NCBI RefSeq assembly: GCF_042651785.1
Contig: NZ_JBHSEC010000020.1
Span: forward strand, 62,001-126,000
DNA: 64,000 nt
From: Chungangia koreensis
GTDB taxonomy: Bacteria > Bacillota > Bacilli > Bacillales_A > Planococcaceae
Reading direction: 5' to 3'
Below the pieces are notes generated by a model, which had not been told where the DNA came from, made no database searches, and saw nothing but the letters and a program-made list of their open reading frames with translations. Position numbers and translations under genes: made by a program. This document shows, one piece after another, positions 33,365 through 42,242 of this stretch (positions are counted from its first letter, which is position 1; the number at the start of each line of letters is the position of its first letter).

Positions 33365-34108
33365 CTATTTGTTTAATGTTCTTTTTAAAAACGCTTTTGT
33401 TCGTTCCTGCTTCGGATTCACTAATACTTCAGCCGGATCGCCTTCCTCGACTATTTCACCCTGGTCCATGAACACTACACGGTCCGCCACTTCTTTAGCA
33501 AATCCCATTTCGTGGGTGACGACAACCATTGTCATGTCTTCTTTCGCCAAATCCCGCATGACCTTTAGCACTTCTCCTGTCAGTTCCGGATCGAGTGCAG
33601 ACGTCGGTTCATCGAATAACAGGATTTCAGGGTTCATCATGAGCGCTCTCGCAATTGCAACACGCTGCTTTTGACCACCGGATAATTGGTTCGGATACGA
33701 GTTGGCCCATTGAGTCAATCCGACTTTCTCCAATAGCTCCTCACTTTTTTTCCCGATTTCAGCCACCGGCATCCTATTTGTCATTTTCGGAGCAATTTCC
33801 AAGTTCTCCTTGACGTTGAGATGCGGAAACAGGTTGAACTGTTGAAACACCATTCCCATTCGGTTTGTAATGTTTTTAATGTTCGCTGCATACTTTCCAT
33901 CCTCCACTAACGCTACATCACCGAAGAGGATGGATCCACCGTCTATCTCTTCCAAGTAAATCAAGCTTCTTAACAAAGTACTCTTGCCAGATCCAGACGG
34001 ACCGATAATGGCAACTACTTCATTTTTGTTTACATCGAATGATACATTCTTTAATACGTCCAATGGTCCAAATGATTTCTTTACTTGCTTAATCGAAACC
34101 AACGACAT
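33365..34108 (-). CDS. Amino acid ABC transporter ATP-binding protein
   Basis: A protein of about 247 residues of the GlnQ/HisP type: Walker A GPSGSGKST near 38, Q-loop FQQFNLFPHL, signature LSGGQKQR, Walker B ILLFDEPTSALD and switch VVVTHEMGFA. It powers uptake of a polar amino acid with the two upstream products. The ATG at 34108 has GAGGAGGTGG at good spacing; the gene start lies about 13 bp past the permease stop at 34122. Confidence 0.94.
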   Translation of the reverse strand: MSLVSIKQVKKSFGPLDVLKNVSFDVNKNEVVAIIGPSGSGKSTLLRSLIYLEEIDGGSILFGDVALVEDGKYAANIKNITNRMGMVFQQFNLFPHLNVKENLEIAPKMTNRMPVAEIGKKSEELLEKVGLTQWANSYPNQLSGGQKQRVAIARALMMNPEILLFDEPTSALDPELTGEVLKVMRDLAKEDMTMVVVTHEMGFAKEVADRVVFMDQGEIVEEGDPAEVLVNPKQERTKAFLKRTLNK

Positions 34109-34121
34109 GGTATCCACCTCC

Positions 34122-34781
34122 TCATTCATATTTGAAGCGCTTCTCTAACCATTTAAAGAAGAACGTGAGCAACAAAGTAATCGCTAAGTATATGACACCC
34201 GCAAGGAAGTACGGGAAAATCGTGAAATCACGGTTAACAGCTGTCTGTGCAAAGTGCAACAATTCCGGTACCGCGACCGCGTATAGTAGTGCCGTATCTT
34301 TTACCAGTGTGACGGATTCATTCGCTACGGCAGGCAAAGCGATGCGGAACATTTGTGGCAAGACGATTTTCGTCGTCGTTTGCCAGCGGTTCAAGCCTAA
34401 AACCTGCGCTGCCTCGTATTGCCCCTTATCAATTGCCAATAATCCACCACGGAAAATCTCTGCGAAATAAGCTGCGTAATTCAAAATGAATGCCAATGTT
34501 GCGGCAACAAATCGGTCCATCACTAAGTATTCTCCGACGACTGGAATCATTGGAAGTCCAAACACGAAGAACAATAATTGAAGGAGGAGCGGCGTACCGC
34601 GGATGACGGTTATGAACACCTGTGCAAGTACAGACACCGGTTTGATTCGGCTTCTAACGGCAAGAGTCAGAAGGAATCCTAACGGGATGGATACAATAAG
34701 GGCAATGAAAAATAACAGGATGGTCATTTTTGCCCCTTCAAGCATCGGCTTCATAATTGTTAATACATAATCCATCGACAT
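34122..34781 (-). CDS. Amino acid ABC transporter permease
   Basis: A 219-residue HisM/GlnP-type permease with about five transmembrane helices. The EAA loop is GQYEAAQVLGLNRWQTTTKIVLPQM, quoted in part as EAAQVLGLNRWQTT. Other typical segments are VIRGTPLLLQLLF and ALLYAVAVPELL. It is the single permease of the cluster and would act as a homodimer. An AGGAGGAG site precedes the start. Confidence 0.93.
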   Translation of the reverse strand: MSMDYVLTIMKPMLEGAKMTILLFFIALIVSIPLGFLLTLAVRSRIKPVSVLAQVFITVIRGTPLLLQLLFFVFGLPMIPVVGEYLVMDRFVAATLAFILNYAAYFAEIFRGGLLAIDKGQYEAAQVLGLNRWQTTTKIVLPQMFRIALPAVANESVTLVKDTALLYAVAVPELLHFAQTAVNRDFTIFPYFLAGVIYLAITLLLTFFFKWLEKRFKYE

Positions 34782-34804
34782 ACATGCTCCTCCTCAAAAC
34801 GCGA

Positions 34805-34825
34805 GGGCAGGGATTCACCCTGCCC
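34805..34825 (-). terminator. Hairpin between binding protein and permease genes
   Basis: GGGCAGGG and CCCTGCCC pair around five bases. The U-run on the minus strand is weak. It probably lowers read-through, giving more binding protein than permease. Confidence 0.65.
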
Positions 34826-34833
34826 GATTGTGA

Positions 34834-35616
34834 TTATTTCAGTACTTTGTCTTCCCCAAACCACTTCTCAGAAATCTTGCCAGCCGTTCCATCTTCGTTC
34901 ATTTCATCAAGTGCAGCCTGCAAGTCATTAAGCAGGTCTTCGTTATTTTTCGCAACTCCAATTCCATATTCTTCAGGAGCTAAGGATTCATCCAATACTT
35001 TGAATGACTCCCCTTCCTTAGACATGTAGTAATCGATGACAACTTCGTCGATGATAACTGCATCTACGCGGCCTGATTTCAGATCACTAAGTGCCAACAC
35101 GTTGTCAGCATACTCGCTAATCGATTTAATATCTTTGCTAATTGGATTTGCACTTAATGCATCAGATGCCGAAGATAGAGATTGTAACCCGACTGTCTTC
35201 CCGTTCAAGTCCTCTAAAGATTGAATATCAGAGTCTGCTAAAGTCGCAACAACCTGTGCATTTGCTAAGTAAGGCTTTGTGAATAGAACTTTTTCTTTTC
35301 GCTCGTCAGTAATGGTATACCCATTCCAAATAAGGTCGATGCGTCCACTACTAAGTTCTGATTCTTTTGTTTTCCAATCGATTGGCTGGAATTTTACGTC
35401 TACACCCATTTTTTCAGCAGCCGCTTTGGCAAGATCGATATCGAATCCGACGATCTCATTTTGTTCATCCCGGAATCCCATCGGTGCAAATTTATCGTCA
35501 ATTCCGATGACCAATGTATCTTTGTCTGATCCTGAGCTCGCATCAGACTGGCCGCAAGCTGCCAAAACCGTGGAAGCTATGAACAATGTAAGGATTGCTA
35601 AAATCATTTTTTTCAT
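34834..35616 (-). CDS. Amino acid ABC transporter substrate-binding lipoprotein
   Basis: A 260-residue lipoprotein with signal peptide and lipobox VLAAC. The family-3 binding-protein fold is visible (VIGIDDKFAPMGFRDEQNEI, IVGFDIDLAKAAAEKMGV, IDLIWNGYTITDERK). It captures a polar amino acid such as glutamine or cystine; the ligand cannot be read from sequence. It is the first gene of a three-gene transporter operon. Confidence 0.93.
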   Translation of the reverse strand: MKKMILAILTLFIASTVLAACGQSDASSGSDKDTLVIGIDDKFAPMGFRDEQNEIVGFDIDLAKAAAEKMGVDVKFQPIDWKTKESELSSGRIDLIWNGYTITDERKEKVLFTKPYLANAQVVATLADSDIQSLEDLNGKTVGLQSLSSASDALSANPISKDIKSISEYADNVLALSDLKSGRVDAVIIDEVVIDYYMSKEGESFKVLDESLAPEEYGIGVAKNNEDLLNDLQAALDEMNEDGTAGKISEKWFGEDKVLK

Positions 35617-35689
35617 TTAAACCATTCCCCTTTTCATTTCAAATACTTTAGTTCACTAATGTGTTAGAGCGTTAAATACTGTATGTATA

Positions 35690-35718
35690 AATTAACATAG
35701 GCGATTTACCGTTGTCAA
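35690..35718 (-). promoter_or_regulatory. Promoter of amino acid ABC operon
   Basis: Minus-strand TTGACA (perfect -35), 17 bases, then TTAATT as a weak -10, about 75 bp upstream of the binding-protein start. Confidence 0.5.
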
Positions 35719-35747
35719 TCATTTAATTTAGTAATTTAGCAGAGTAA

Positions 35748-35840
35748 AGTATTTCGAAAGATTATACTCATGGGGTTACGTATGGTGACTCACCTTCAAA
35801 AGTAATCGAACAGTTAGGAAATGATTATGTAATAGGTTAA
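35748..35840 (+). pseudogene. Short coding remnant, family unknown
   Basis: A stop-bounded frame of 30 codons without a start reads SISKDYTHGVTYGDSP then SKVIEQLGNDYVIG. GDSxxKVIEQLG looks like a piece of an envelope-protein motif. With the plus-strand terminator at 35960 it may mark a lost plus-strand gene. The rest of the 35617-36020 gap holds the ABC promoter and nothing else recognisable. Confidence 0.3.
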
Positions 35841-35959
35841 ACTGATGAAGTTTTCTGTTTATGTTATTTTAAATTGCAAGTAACTAATCTCTCTGTTAAA
35901 GTAACAAAGCGCCCAAAATACAAGCAAATATTTCTATAGATACGTTCAGAACGAATCTC

Positions 35960-35989
35960 AACGACTCTCTTTAAGGGAGTCGTTTTCTT
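35960..35989 (+). terminator. Orphan plus-strand terminator
   Basis: AACGACTCTC and GGGAGTCGTT pair around five bases, then TTTTC. No intact plus-strand gene precedes it. Confidence 0.85.
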
Positions 35990-36020
35990 ATGGGCAAAAC
36001 TTTTGCATGGAGGAAACATT

Positions 36021-36890
36021 ATGGAGATCTATTCAAACCTACGGCAGGGAGAAAAAGGTGCATGGATCAGTATTGGTGCCTACGTAATCCTAAGTGTCCT
36101 TAAGCTTACTATTGGTTTTTTAGGTTCCTCCGATGCTTTAAAAGCTGATGGACTTAATAATACAACTGATATCATTGCATCAATTGCAGTGCTAATTGGT
36201 TTGCGAATATCGCAACGACCACCTGATAAAAATCACAGGTACGGTCACCTCCGATCCGAAACTGTCGCATCACTTGTTGCTTCTTTCATCATGGCAATGG
36301 TCGGTTTACACGTTTTAGGAGATGCCATTCAATCATTTTGGGTACCAGATAAAGAAGCTCCTTCTGGACTTACAGCAATTGTTGCTTTTTTCAGTGCAAT
36401 AGTTATGTATTTTGTCTATCTTTATAACATTCGTTTAAGCAAACGAATTAACAGTACTGCCGTAAAAGCAGCTGCTTATGATAACCGTTCCGATGCATGG
36501 GTCAGTATAGGGACATCCATTGGGATTGTAGGGGCCATCTACGGCTTTCCAATTATTGATACAGTAACCGCCTTTATCATTGGCGTTCTGATTATCAAAA
36601 CTGCTGTAGATATCTTTAAGGATTCCGTACTTACTCTTACGGATGGTTTTGATGAAGAGATGCTTGATACTATATCGGAAACTGCAGATAAAGTAGAAGG
36701 GGTGACTATGGTAAAAGACGTTAAATGCCGTGCTCATGGGAGTATGATTTTTGTGGATTTAACTGTAACGATGGATCATACATTAACTGTAGCAGAAAGT
36801 CACAGAATCACTGAAGAAATAGAAGATGAAATATTGAAGATCAATCCACACAGTTTTCTTCAGGTACATACCGAACCTGATTATATGTAA
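36021..36890 (+). CDS. Cation diffusion facilitator family exporter
   Basis: A protein of about 289 residues with six transmembrane helices and a C-terminal cytoplasmic metal-binding domain (DVKCRAHGSMIFVDLTVTMD). The second helix carries KADGLNNTTDII, where the asparagine-containing metal site resembles manganese-exporting CDF proteins (MneP/MneS type) rather than zinc exporters; this is an inference. The ATG at 36021 has a GGAGGAAAC site and is preferred to 36003. Confidence 0.9.
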   Translation: MEIYSNLRQGEKGAWISIGAYVILSVLKLTIGFLGSSDALKADGLNNTTDIIASIAVLIGLRISQRPPDKNHRYGHLRSETVASLVASFIMAMVGLHVLGDAIQSFWVPDKEAPSGLTAIVAFFSAIVMYFVYLYNIRLSKRINSTAVKAAAYDNRSDAWVSIGTSIGIVGAIYGFPIIDTVTAFIIGVLIIKTAVDIFKDSVLTLTDGFDEEMLDTISETADKVEGVTMVKDVKCRAHGSMIFVDLTVTMDHTLTVAESHRITEEIEDEILKINPHSFLQVHTEPDYM

Positions 36891-36937
36891 GCCACCTACT
36901 CTAAAGTTAAAATTTATAGAAGTATATCATTAGTAAT

Positions 36938-36972
36938 GGGATCCTCTGTATTAAACAATGGATCCCTTTTTT
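36938..36972 (+). terminator. Terminator after CDF gene
   Basis: GGGATCC and GGATCCC pair around 15 bases, then six T. Confidence 0.8.
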
Positions 36973-37064
36973 GAACCCTAATATACTCCTTACTAACATA
37001 GAACCCGAGGCACCCATACATTAAAAGAAGGACTATCCTTATATGGACGTCCCTTAATCTATAT

Positions 37065-37898
37065 TTACATATCGGTGATTAACCCATTGCCCATTACAAA
37101 TTGTTCACCAGAAGTAAGGCTTTCCTCAAATCGGTCAATAATATGGAGGAAGCGATCGGCTTCTCTAAATACGTGATCAGCTAATAACGGGTGAATATTA
37201 CTCTTAATTCGACAAGCCTCAATTAAATCTCGGGCTGTTTTCTTAAAGTCCCGCAGAGATTTAACGGATACTCGATTTTGGTCAAGGAATTGGTCTAAGA
37301 GAGGTGAAGTCTCGGACTGAGGACGCATATGATCCAAATCCATCGCTTGGTAGAGGAGCTGATCGAAATCATGGCTAAATTCTCGTGCTTGATCTACTAA
37401 TTTCCTCTCTGACGGATCAAGCAAATGACCAATGAACTTTGCATGGTCTGCCATAATTTTTAGGAAAAACACATTTTCCTTAATAATGGCTTCTGGCAGC
37501 GGCTTTAATTTACCTTCATTTAATTCTCTAAGACGTTTAACAAAATAGGCAGCTTCTCGGCTAACATGGTCTACTAACAAAGGATAGTTATTAGAATGTA
37601 TTTCGCATCGCAAAATCAATCCAAGTACCTTTCTCTTATATGCCCATATTGCTGCAGCTGCCTGATATACCTCAATATTTAACCTTCGAATTAGTTCAGG
37701 GTCAGAATCTACATTATAATTCATTAAATTTTCTTCTATTTTATCAAAAAGGGCATAAAAGTAACGGGCTTCATTAATTAGTTCTTGATCGTCACTACTA
37801 AACCCTAAACTGAGAAACAAGGCATGTTCCTTCATTATTCTCGACCAAAAATGGATTTCCTCCAATGATTGTGAAACAAAAGTGCTAATGGCCTTCAC
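37065..37898 (-). CDS. DUF2935 protein
   Basis: A 277-residue all-helical protein built of two repeats. Each repeat has an HFWSRIMKEHALFL- or IMADHAKFIGHLL-type helix and a later LLVDHVSREAAYFVKRL- or LLADHVFREADRFLHII-type helix. The His and Glu residues are spaced as in DUF2935 proteins, which probably bind a metal pair in a four-helix bundle. Function unknown. It is monocistronic. Confidence 0.88.
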   Translation of the reverse strand: MKAISTFVSQSLEEIHFWSRIMKEHALFLSLGFSSDDQELINEARYFYALFDKIEENLMNYNVDSDPELIRRLNIEVYQAAAAIWAYKRKVLGLILRCEIHSNNYPLLVDHVSREAAYFVKRLRELNEGKLKPLPEAIIKENVFFLKIMADHAKFIGHLLDPSERKLVDQAREFSHDFDQLLYQAMDLDHMRPQSETSPLLDQFLDQNRVSVKSLRDFKKTARDLIEACRIKSNIHPLLADHVFREADRFLHIIDRFEESLTSGEQFVMGNGLITDM

Positions 37899-38096
37899 TC
37901 CTAATTTGTTATCCCCCTCATTTTATTCACCCTTTTTCTTTTTGATACTGTTCTATTCATTTTCATTAGACCCTTGTAACTATGACCTATTTCCTTCAAA
38001 AAATAATCAATACACTAAGCTCATTAATATAGACGCATAAATACAAATGAATTTGAAACAATAAAGGTATTCCTGTCTTGAAAGGAGTTCAATCTT

Positions 38097-38798
38097 TTGT
38101 CATATATCGAGCTTTCCATAAGACTTGTCTTGTCTTTCTTAACGTTGTTTATCCTAACAAGAATTATGGGTAGAAAAGAAATTTCTCAAATGACTTTCTT
38201 TAATTTTGTATCTGCCATTTCAATTGGTACTATAGGGGCTTCCCTGGCAATTGATCCGAGTCTAAAAATTAGTTACGGACTAACCGCTTTAGTATTATGG
38301 ACTATTTTCACTGTTGTTTTTGGAATCATAGATATTAAATCCCAAGCTGCACGGAAGATTATTGTAGGACAGCCGGTTATTTTAATCCAAAAAGGTGAAC
38401 TTTTAGAAGATGCACTTAGGAAAGTTCGCTTAGACGTCGACTCTCTGAATGCATTATTACGAAAGAAAAATGTGTTTTCCGTTTCCGATGTGGACTATGC
38501 AATATTTGAGACTGACGGTAGTGTTTCAGTAATGAAAAAGGAAACTAAACAGCCTCTGACAAAAAGTGATTTGAATATCCAGCAAGTTAGCCATAACAAT
38601 ATGTTCCCTATTCCAACTGCGGTTGTATCAGACGGGGAAATTAACAACGAGAATTTGAATAAGCTGAATCTTAACAAACAATGGTTGGATCAGCAATTAC
38701 AGTCTAAAGGTATTAACTCAGTCTCTAAGGTTTTCTACGCTGAAGTTCAAAAAGATGGAACCCTGTACGTTGATAAGATAGACGGCATGACCCATTAA
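38097..38798 (+). CDS. DUF421 membrane protein (YetF-like)
   Basis: A 233-residue protein with three N-terminal transmembrane helices, including RIMGRKEISQMTFFNFVSA, and two cytoplasmic YetF-type beta domains (LIQKGELLEDALRKVRLDV, FAVFETDGSVSV-like, then FPIPTAVVSDGEI). It starts at a TTG with AAAGGAG 9 bases upstream. The family is often sporulation- or envelope-linked in Bacillus. Its biochemical role is unclear. Confidence 0.88.
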   Translation: MSYIELSIRLVLSFLTLFILTRIMGRKEISQMTFFNFVSAISIGTIGASLAIDPSLKISYGLTALVLWTIFTVVFGIIDIKSQAARKIIVGQPVILIQKGELLEDALRKVRLDVDSLNALLRKKNVFSVSDVDYAIFETDGSVSVMKKETKQPLTKSDLNIQQVSHNNMFPIPTAVVSDGEINNENLNKLNLNKQWLDQQLQSKGINSVSKVFYAEVQKDGTLYVDKIDGMTH

Positions 38799-38884
38799 TC
38801 AGGCTGCTAAAGGGAACACTTCTGAAACTAATTTGTTTTGAACTTTGAGTTATTATTAAATAGATCACCCCATATATCATCAAT

Positions 38885-38921
38885 AAAGACCTAAGCTTAA
38901 GTGCTTAGGTCTTTATCTTTT
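38885..38921 (+). terminator. Terminator after DUF421 gene
   Basis: A 12-bp perfect stem (AAAGACCTAAGC) with a 6-base loop, then a T-rich tail. Confidence 0.92.
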
Positions 38922-39026
38922 ATGCCCTTACTTGAAGGTTCTACATGGATTATCTAAAAAGAGGAGAAGTTTTAGATGGCTTCGTTTACGAAATAGTTAC
39001 ACGCCACTTGTCCATGGTTCGATGGA

Positions 39027-39155
39027 TCAATAATAACCACCACCGCCATATCCGCCGCCATAATAATAAGCACCTATAATGATTAACAGGATAAATAGAA
39101 CAACGAGTAAAGCAAAGTTGTTTCCATATCCTCCAACGCCAGCTCTTGCGCCCAT
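39027..39155 (-). CDS. YjcZ-family tiny sporulation membrane protein
   Basis: A 42-residue protein with start MGARAGVGGYGNNFALLV, one transmembrane helix (LVVLFILLIIIGAYYY) and a Gly/Tyr tail (GGGYGGGGYY). This is the pattern of the short Bacillus YjcZ-type proteins, many of which are made during sporulation. An AGGGGGTG site lies 7 bases before the ATG. It is too short for routine ORF length cut-offs. Confidence 0.88.
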   Translation of the reverse strand: MGARAGVGGYGNNFALLVVLFILLIIIGAYYYGGGYGGGGYY

Positions 39156-39383
39156 AAACTTTCACCCCCTATCGATTTCTTAGTAAAAGTATATGTCGAG
39201 TGAAACCATTCGTTTGGTCTACTATCACAGTTAGACTCAATTTAATAGAAATGAGAATTGGTTAAATGATAGAACATGTCGATATGGAACATGCTGGTCA
39301 TGAAGAATAAGTACTACCTTCATTTATATTCAATACGAGGAAGGTCATTCATTTTTCACATGAATATAATTGTCCAAAAAATA

Positions 39384-39412
39384 GAGGGTCGTGACTACTG
39401 GCCACGACCCTC
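39384..39412 (-). terminator. Terminator after SLH protein gene
   Basis: GAGGGTCGTG and CACGACCCTC pair around nine bases. A U-rich run follows on the minus strand. Confidence 0.92.
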
Positions 39413-39430
39413 CTAATTTCATATTAAGAT

Positions 39431-41665
39431 TTAGTACACATATCTGAAGTCTCTTTCCTTATTAGCAATTTCATGCGCTAAGCGGATCGAGGACACTGCT
39501 AATTCAGCATATGAGATTTGTTTTGTTGGATTAAATTGTTTTTTCTCTGCCTTTACCAATCCAAGTGTGTCCGCCAAAATTACATAACCGGCGTATTCCT
39601 TTTTAATCTTTTTGCTATCAGTGAATTCATTTTTAAAGATTTGGTGTTGTTTGGCTGCTGCCTCAAGACCGAGTGCTCTCACATACCATACGGCCAGTTC
39701 TTCTTTCGTAACCGGTTTATTGGCATCAAAGGTAGTCTGATCTGTTTTCAAAATCCCTGCTTCTACTGCCCGTTCAATTGCTGAATAGGAAGGGTGTTTA
39801 GGATCGATATTTGTAAAGGACTGCTTCATACCCTCTATTTGTCCATAATAGCCTGTGTCATAAATATATGTTAAGGAATTCATCATGATCTTGATGGCTT
39901 CCCCTTTTGACACAGCCGCATCAGCGTTAAATTTCTTTGGATCCATTACAGTCAATACTTTTGCACGTATCAAATAGTTCAATTCTTCAGCAGCTGTTGG
40001 GTGAGAAATCTCTGGTGTCTCTTCTATATTGTATTGGTTAATCCATTTACCTGAGTTAGCATCTAACACATTAAAGGCTTTCTCATTGAAAAGTGGAGCA
40101 TACATTAAGTGATAATGCTTCGTTTCTTTCTTGTAGTTTTGTTTCATATAACTCATATCTACACTTAGCGCATTCTTCAACGTTTCCATCGCTTTTTCCG
40201 CAGTGATTATTTTATCTACAGTTGGCCACTCGTCAATCTTTGGTCTGCTAACATTTAGATTGTTTAATGAGCCGTCTTGACTAATCCCTACACTAATCTG
40301 ATCTCCCATTACTGTGACACCATTAACGATCCGAGGGAAGATTAGATAGTAAGAACCCATGTATTCGTCGTAATTGCTTTCCTCAATCGGCATAGCATAT
40401 TCATGGAGATAAGAAGGAACAAATTCTTTTAAATACTTAACTGCTTGAGCAACCGCCTGGTCATTTGAAATTGGGTTTTCTACTTTTCTCTCATTGATCT
40501 CTGACAATAAACTATTTTGTGCATTATGATATTGGATCAGCTCACCCGTTTTCTTATCAAATTCTAAGGAAGAACCCGTACCACCATTAGCGTAGTTATA
40601 CATATATTGAACACTGATGATTTCTTCGCCATTTTGGTTTTTAACTTCCTCCACCGATTGGATGCTTAGCTTAATTTTGTCAGATTTCACTTGTAACAGT
40701 TTTTCTGCAACTTTCTTTGCCTCTTCTTTCGTCATTTCCTTTTGCTTAACTGGCAATGCAGTTTCAACAATTTTCACTACTTCCTTTTTAGTTGGTTTTA
40801 CTGCTAAAAACTCTTTCCCGTTGAACCATTCACCCGTGAGTGCATTCATACTCAGAATTTCAGGCACATAAACCAACTTCACATCACTCTTACCAGTTTC
40901 ATAGTTGGTATTCACTTGATATTGGAGTCTTGTTGTAAGGTTTTCTTTAAACTTTTCCAACACTTCTTTTTGATCTTTTACTTTCTTTACATCATCAAAA
41001 GTAGGAGATTTCGTTAGTTGCGAACTATAATAGTTTACAATTTCTCCACTTCCAAGGACTGTGATATTTGCACTTTGGTCAGCAATCGGAACTCCGTCCT
41101 TTATACGTTTGAAGGAAAAGTTGTACCTGATCGGCTGAGTCAAAATTTGCTTTGAATAATAATAGTAATCTTGCTGTTCTTCATCTAATTTGTACTGGGC
41201 ATTTTTAAGGTATTTCTTCACAAAATCGTTTGCAATCTTTTTTGCTTCATCCTTTGAAACTTTTGCCGGAAACAGAGCGTCAGAAGTAGCAGGAGGTTCA
41301 TAATAGAAGTTTTCAATTTCTAGATTGTCCCCATAAAATCCGATGCTTCCATGAATATTCTTACCTTTCTCCCGCTTATAGAATGATAAATTATATCTTG
41401 TTGTCTCTTCCTCTGAACCAGGATACGGATAAGGATCATATGAACTCATGTGAAAATCTGAATCCTTAACAAAGTCAAACATCCCAGGAAAAACTGAACG
41501 AAACTTCTTGAGCAAATCCTCTTTGGTGACTTCCTTGTTTGTTGCTTCTGCCTTTGCTACCACTTTTACTGGTTGCCCTTCTACTGTCGTTGCACTAACA
41601 GCTGGTGAAATTAAACTGATTGATAAAGCTGATGCAGTTAAAATAACTCCGATCTTCTTTCTCAA
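39431..41665 (-). CDS. Secreted S-layer-homology protein with YcdB/YcdC domains
   Basis: A protein of about 744 residues. The TTG at 41665, 8 bases after GGGGGAG, gives a clean signal peptide (RKKIGVILTASALSISLISP, cut after VSA). Residues about 40-550 contain two or three YcdB/YcdC- and PepSY-like repeats (VSKDEAKKIANDFVKKYL, MTKEEAKKVAEKLLQV, ISNDQAVAQAVKYLKEF). The last 190 residues hold three SLH modules that bind secondary cell-wall polymer. It is a cell-surface protein; catalytic activity is not evident. Confidence 0.88.
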   Translation of the reverse strand: MRKKIGVILTASALSISLISPAVSATTVEGQPVKVVAKAEATNKEVTKEDLLKKFRSVFPGMFDFVKDSDFHMSSYDPYPYPGSEEETTRYNLSFYKREKGKNIHGSIGFYGDNLEIENFYYEPPATSDALFPAKVSKDEAKKIANDFVKKYLKNAQYKLDEEQQDYYYYSKQILTQPIRYNFSFKRIKDGVPIADQSANITVLGSGEIVNYYSSQLTKSPTFDDVKKVKDQKEVLEKFKENLTTRLQYQVNTNYETGKSDVKLVYVPEILSMNALTGEWFNGKEFLAVKPTKKEVVKIVETALPVKQKEMTKEEAKKVAEKLLQVKSDKIKLSIQSVEEVKNQNGEEIISVQYMYNYANGGTGSSLEFDKKTGELIQYHNAQNSLLSEINERKVENPISNDQAVAQAVKYLKEFVPSYLHEYAMPIEESNYDEYMGSYYLIFPRIVNGVTVMGDQISVGISQDGSLNNLNVSRPKIDEWPTVDKIITAEKAMETLKNALSVDMSYMKQNYKKETKHYHLMYAPLFNEKAFNVLDANSGKWINQYNIEETPEISHPTAAEELNYLIRAKVLTVMDPKKFNADAAVSKGEAIKIMMNSLTYIYDTGYYGQIEGMKQSFTNIDPKHPSYSAIERAVEAGILKTDQTTFDANKPVTKEELAVWYVRALGLEAAAKQHQIFKNEFTDSKKIKKEYAGYVILADTLGLVKAEKKQFNPTKQISYAELAVSSIRLAHEIANKERDFRYVY

Positions 41666-41782
41666 ATCCCACACTCCCCCTTTTTTGGTATCAATTAAAT
41701 TGTAAAGTAAATTCTATGAATTTAAAATACAAATATTACAATTGTTTTAAATTTTGGAAATATAGGTTGTTTTTTATGGTAG

Positions 41783-41908
41783 TTATGTAATTTTGAAAAG
41801 CTAAAAGAGTTTGTGACATCCCTTAAGCGACGGATTCATAATTGGTATAAAACGAAAGGGTTAAAAGGAGAAGGAATCGCTAAAAAAAAGATTTACATCC
41901 AGAACTAA
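41783..41908 (+). pseudogene. Short coding remnant, possibly transposase-derived
   Basis: A 41-codon stop-bounded frame without a start reads NFEKLKEFVTSLKRRIHNWY then KTKGLKGEGIAKKKIYIQN. Its basic nature and the HNWYKTKGLKG phrase recall the C-termini of IS3-type transposases, but the match is weak. It lies between the SLH protein and the riboswitch. Confidence 0.25.
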
Positions 41909-41947
41909 TGAGAGTAATATGATTCTTATTAAAAAATTCATACTAAA

Positions 41948-42090
41948 AATACCGCTTAATCCTTTATGGAGTGGGGGACCCATTCAACATCGTTTTTTCG
42001 ATGTCACGGGGTGAATCCTACAGTGTAGGAAGGGCTACTCTTTTGTCCTAATCCGTCAGCTAACCTCATAAGCGTTAAAGAGAGAGGAAG
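41948..42090 (+). promoter_or_regulatory. c-di-AMP riboswitch (ydaO-yuaA type)
   Basis: Conserved blocks appear in order: CGCTTAATCC, GGGGGACCCA, GGGGTGAATCC, AGGGCTACTC, AATCCGTCAGCTAACCTC and ATAAGCGTT, which closes on the first block. This is the ydaO aptamer, an OFF switch for c-di-AMP. It precedes a K+ transporter gene, as ydaO aptamers do for ktrAB in B. subtilis. Confidence 0.95.
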
Positions 42091-42094
42091 TGGA

Positions 42095-42157
42095 ATAATT
42101 GTTAACAATTATCATGTATGTCCATGGGTTATATAAAACCTAATGGGCATTTTTATA
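42095..42157 (+). terminator. Riboswitch expression platform and terminator
   Basis: An 18-bp perfect palindrome (ATAATTGTTAACAATTAT, 42095-42112) is followed by a hairpin at 42118-42150 (ATGTCCATGGGTT against AACCTAATGGGCAT) and five T. The hairpin is the likely terminator favoured when c-di-AMP is bound. Confidence 0.75.
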
Positions 42158-42242
42158 TTTCTTATTGAAGGATTGCATTGACCTAATCCATTCAAGCACT
42201 TTGGTTTTTAAAAAGGAGTATAAAAATAGGAAGTGAACAATT

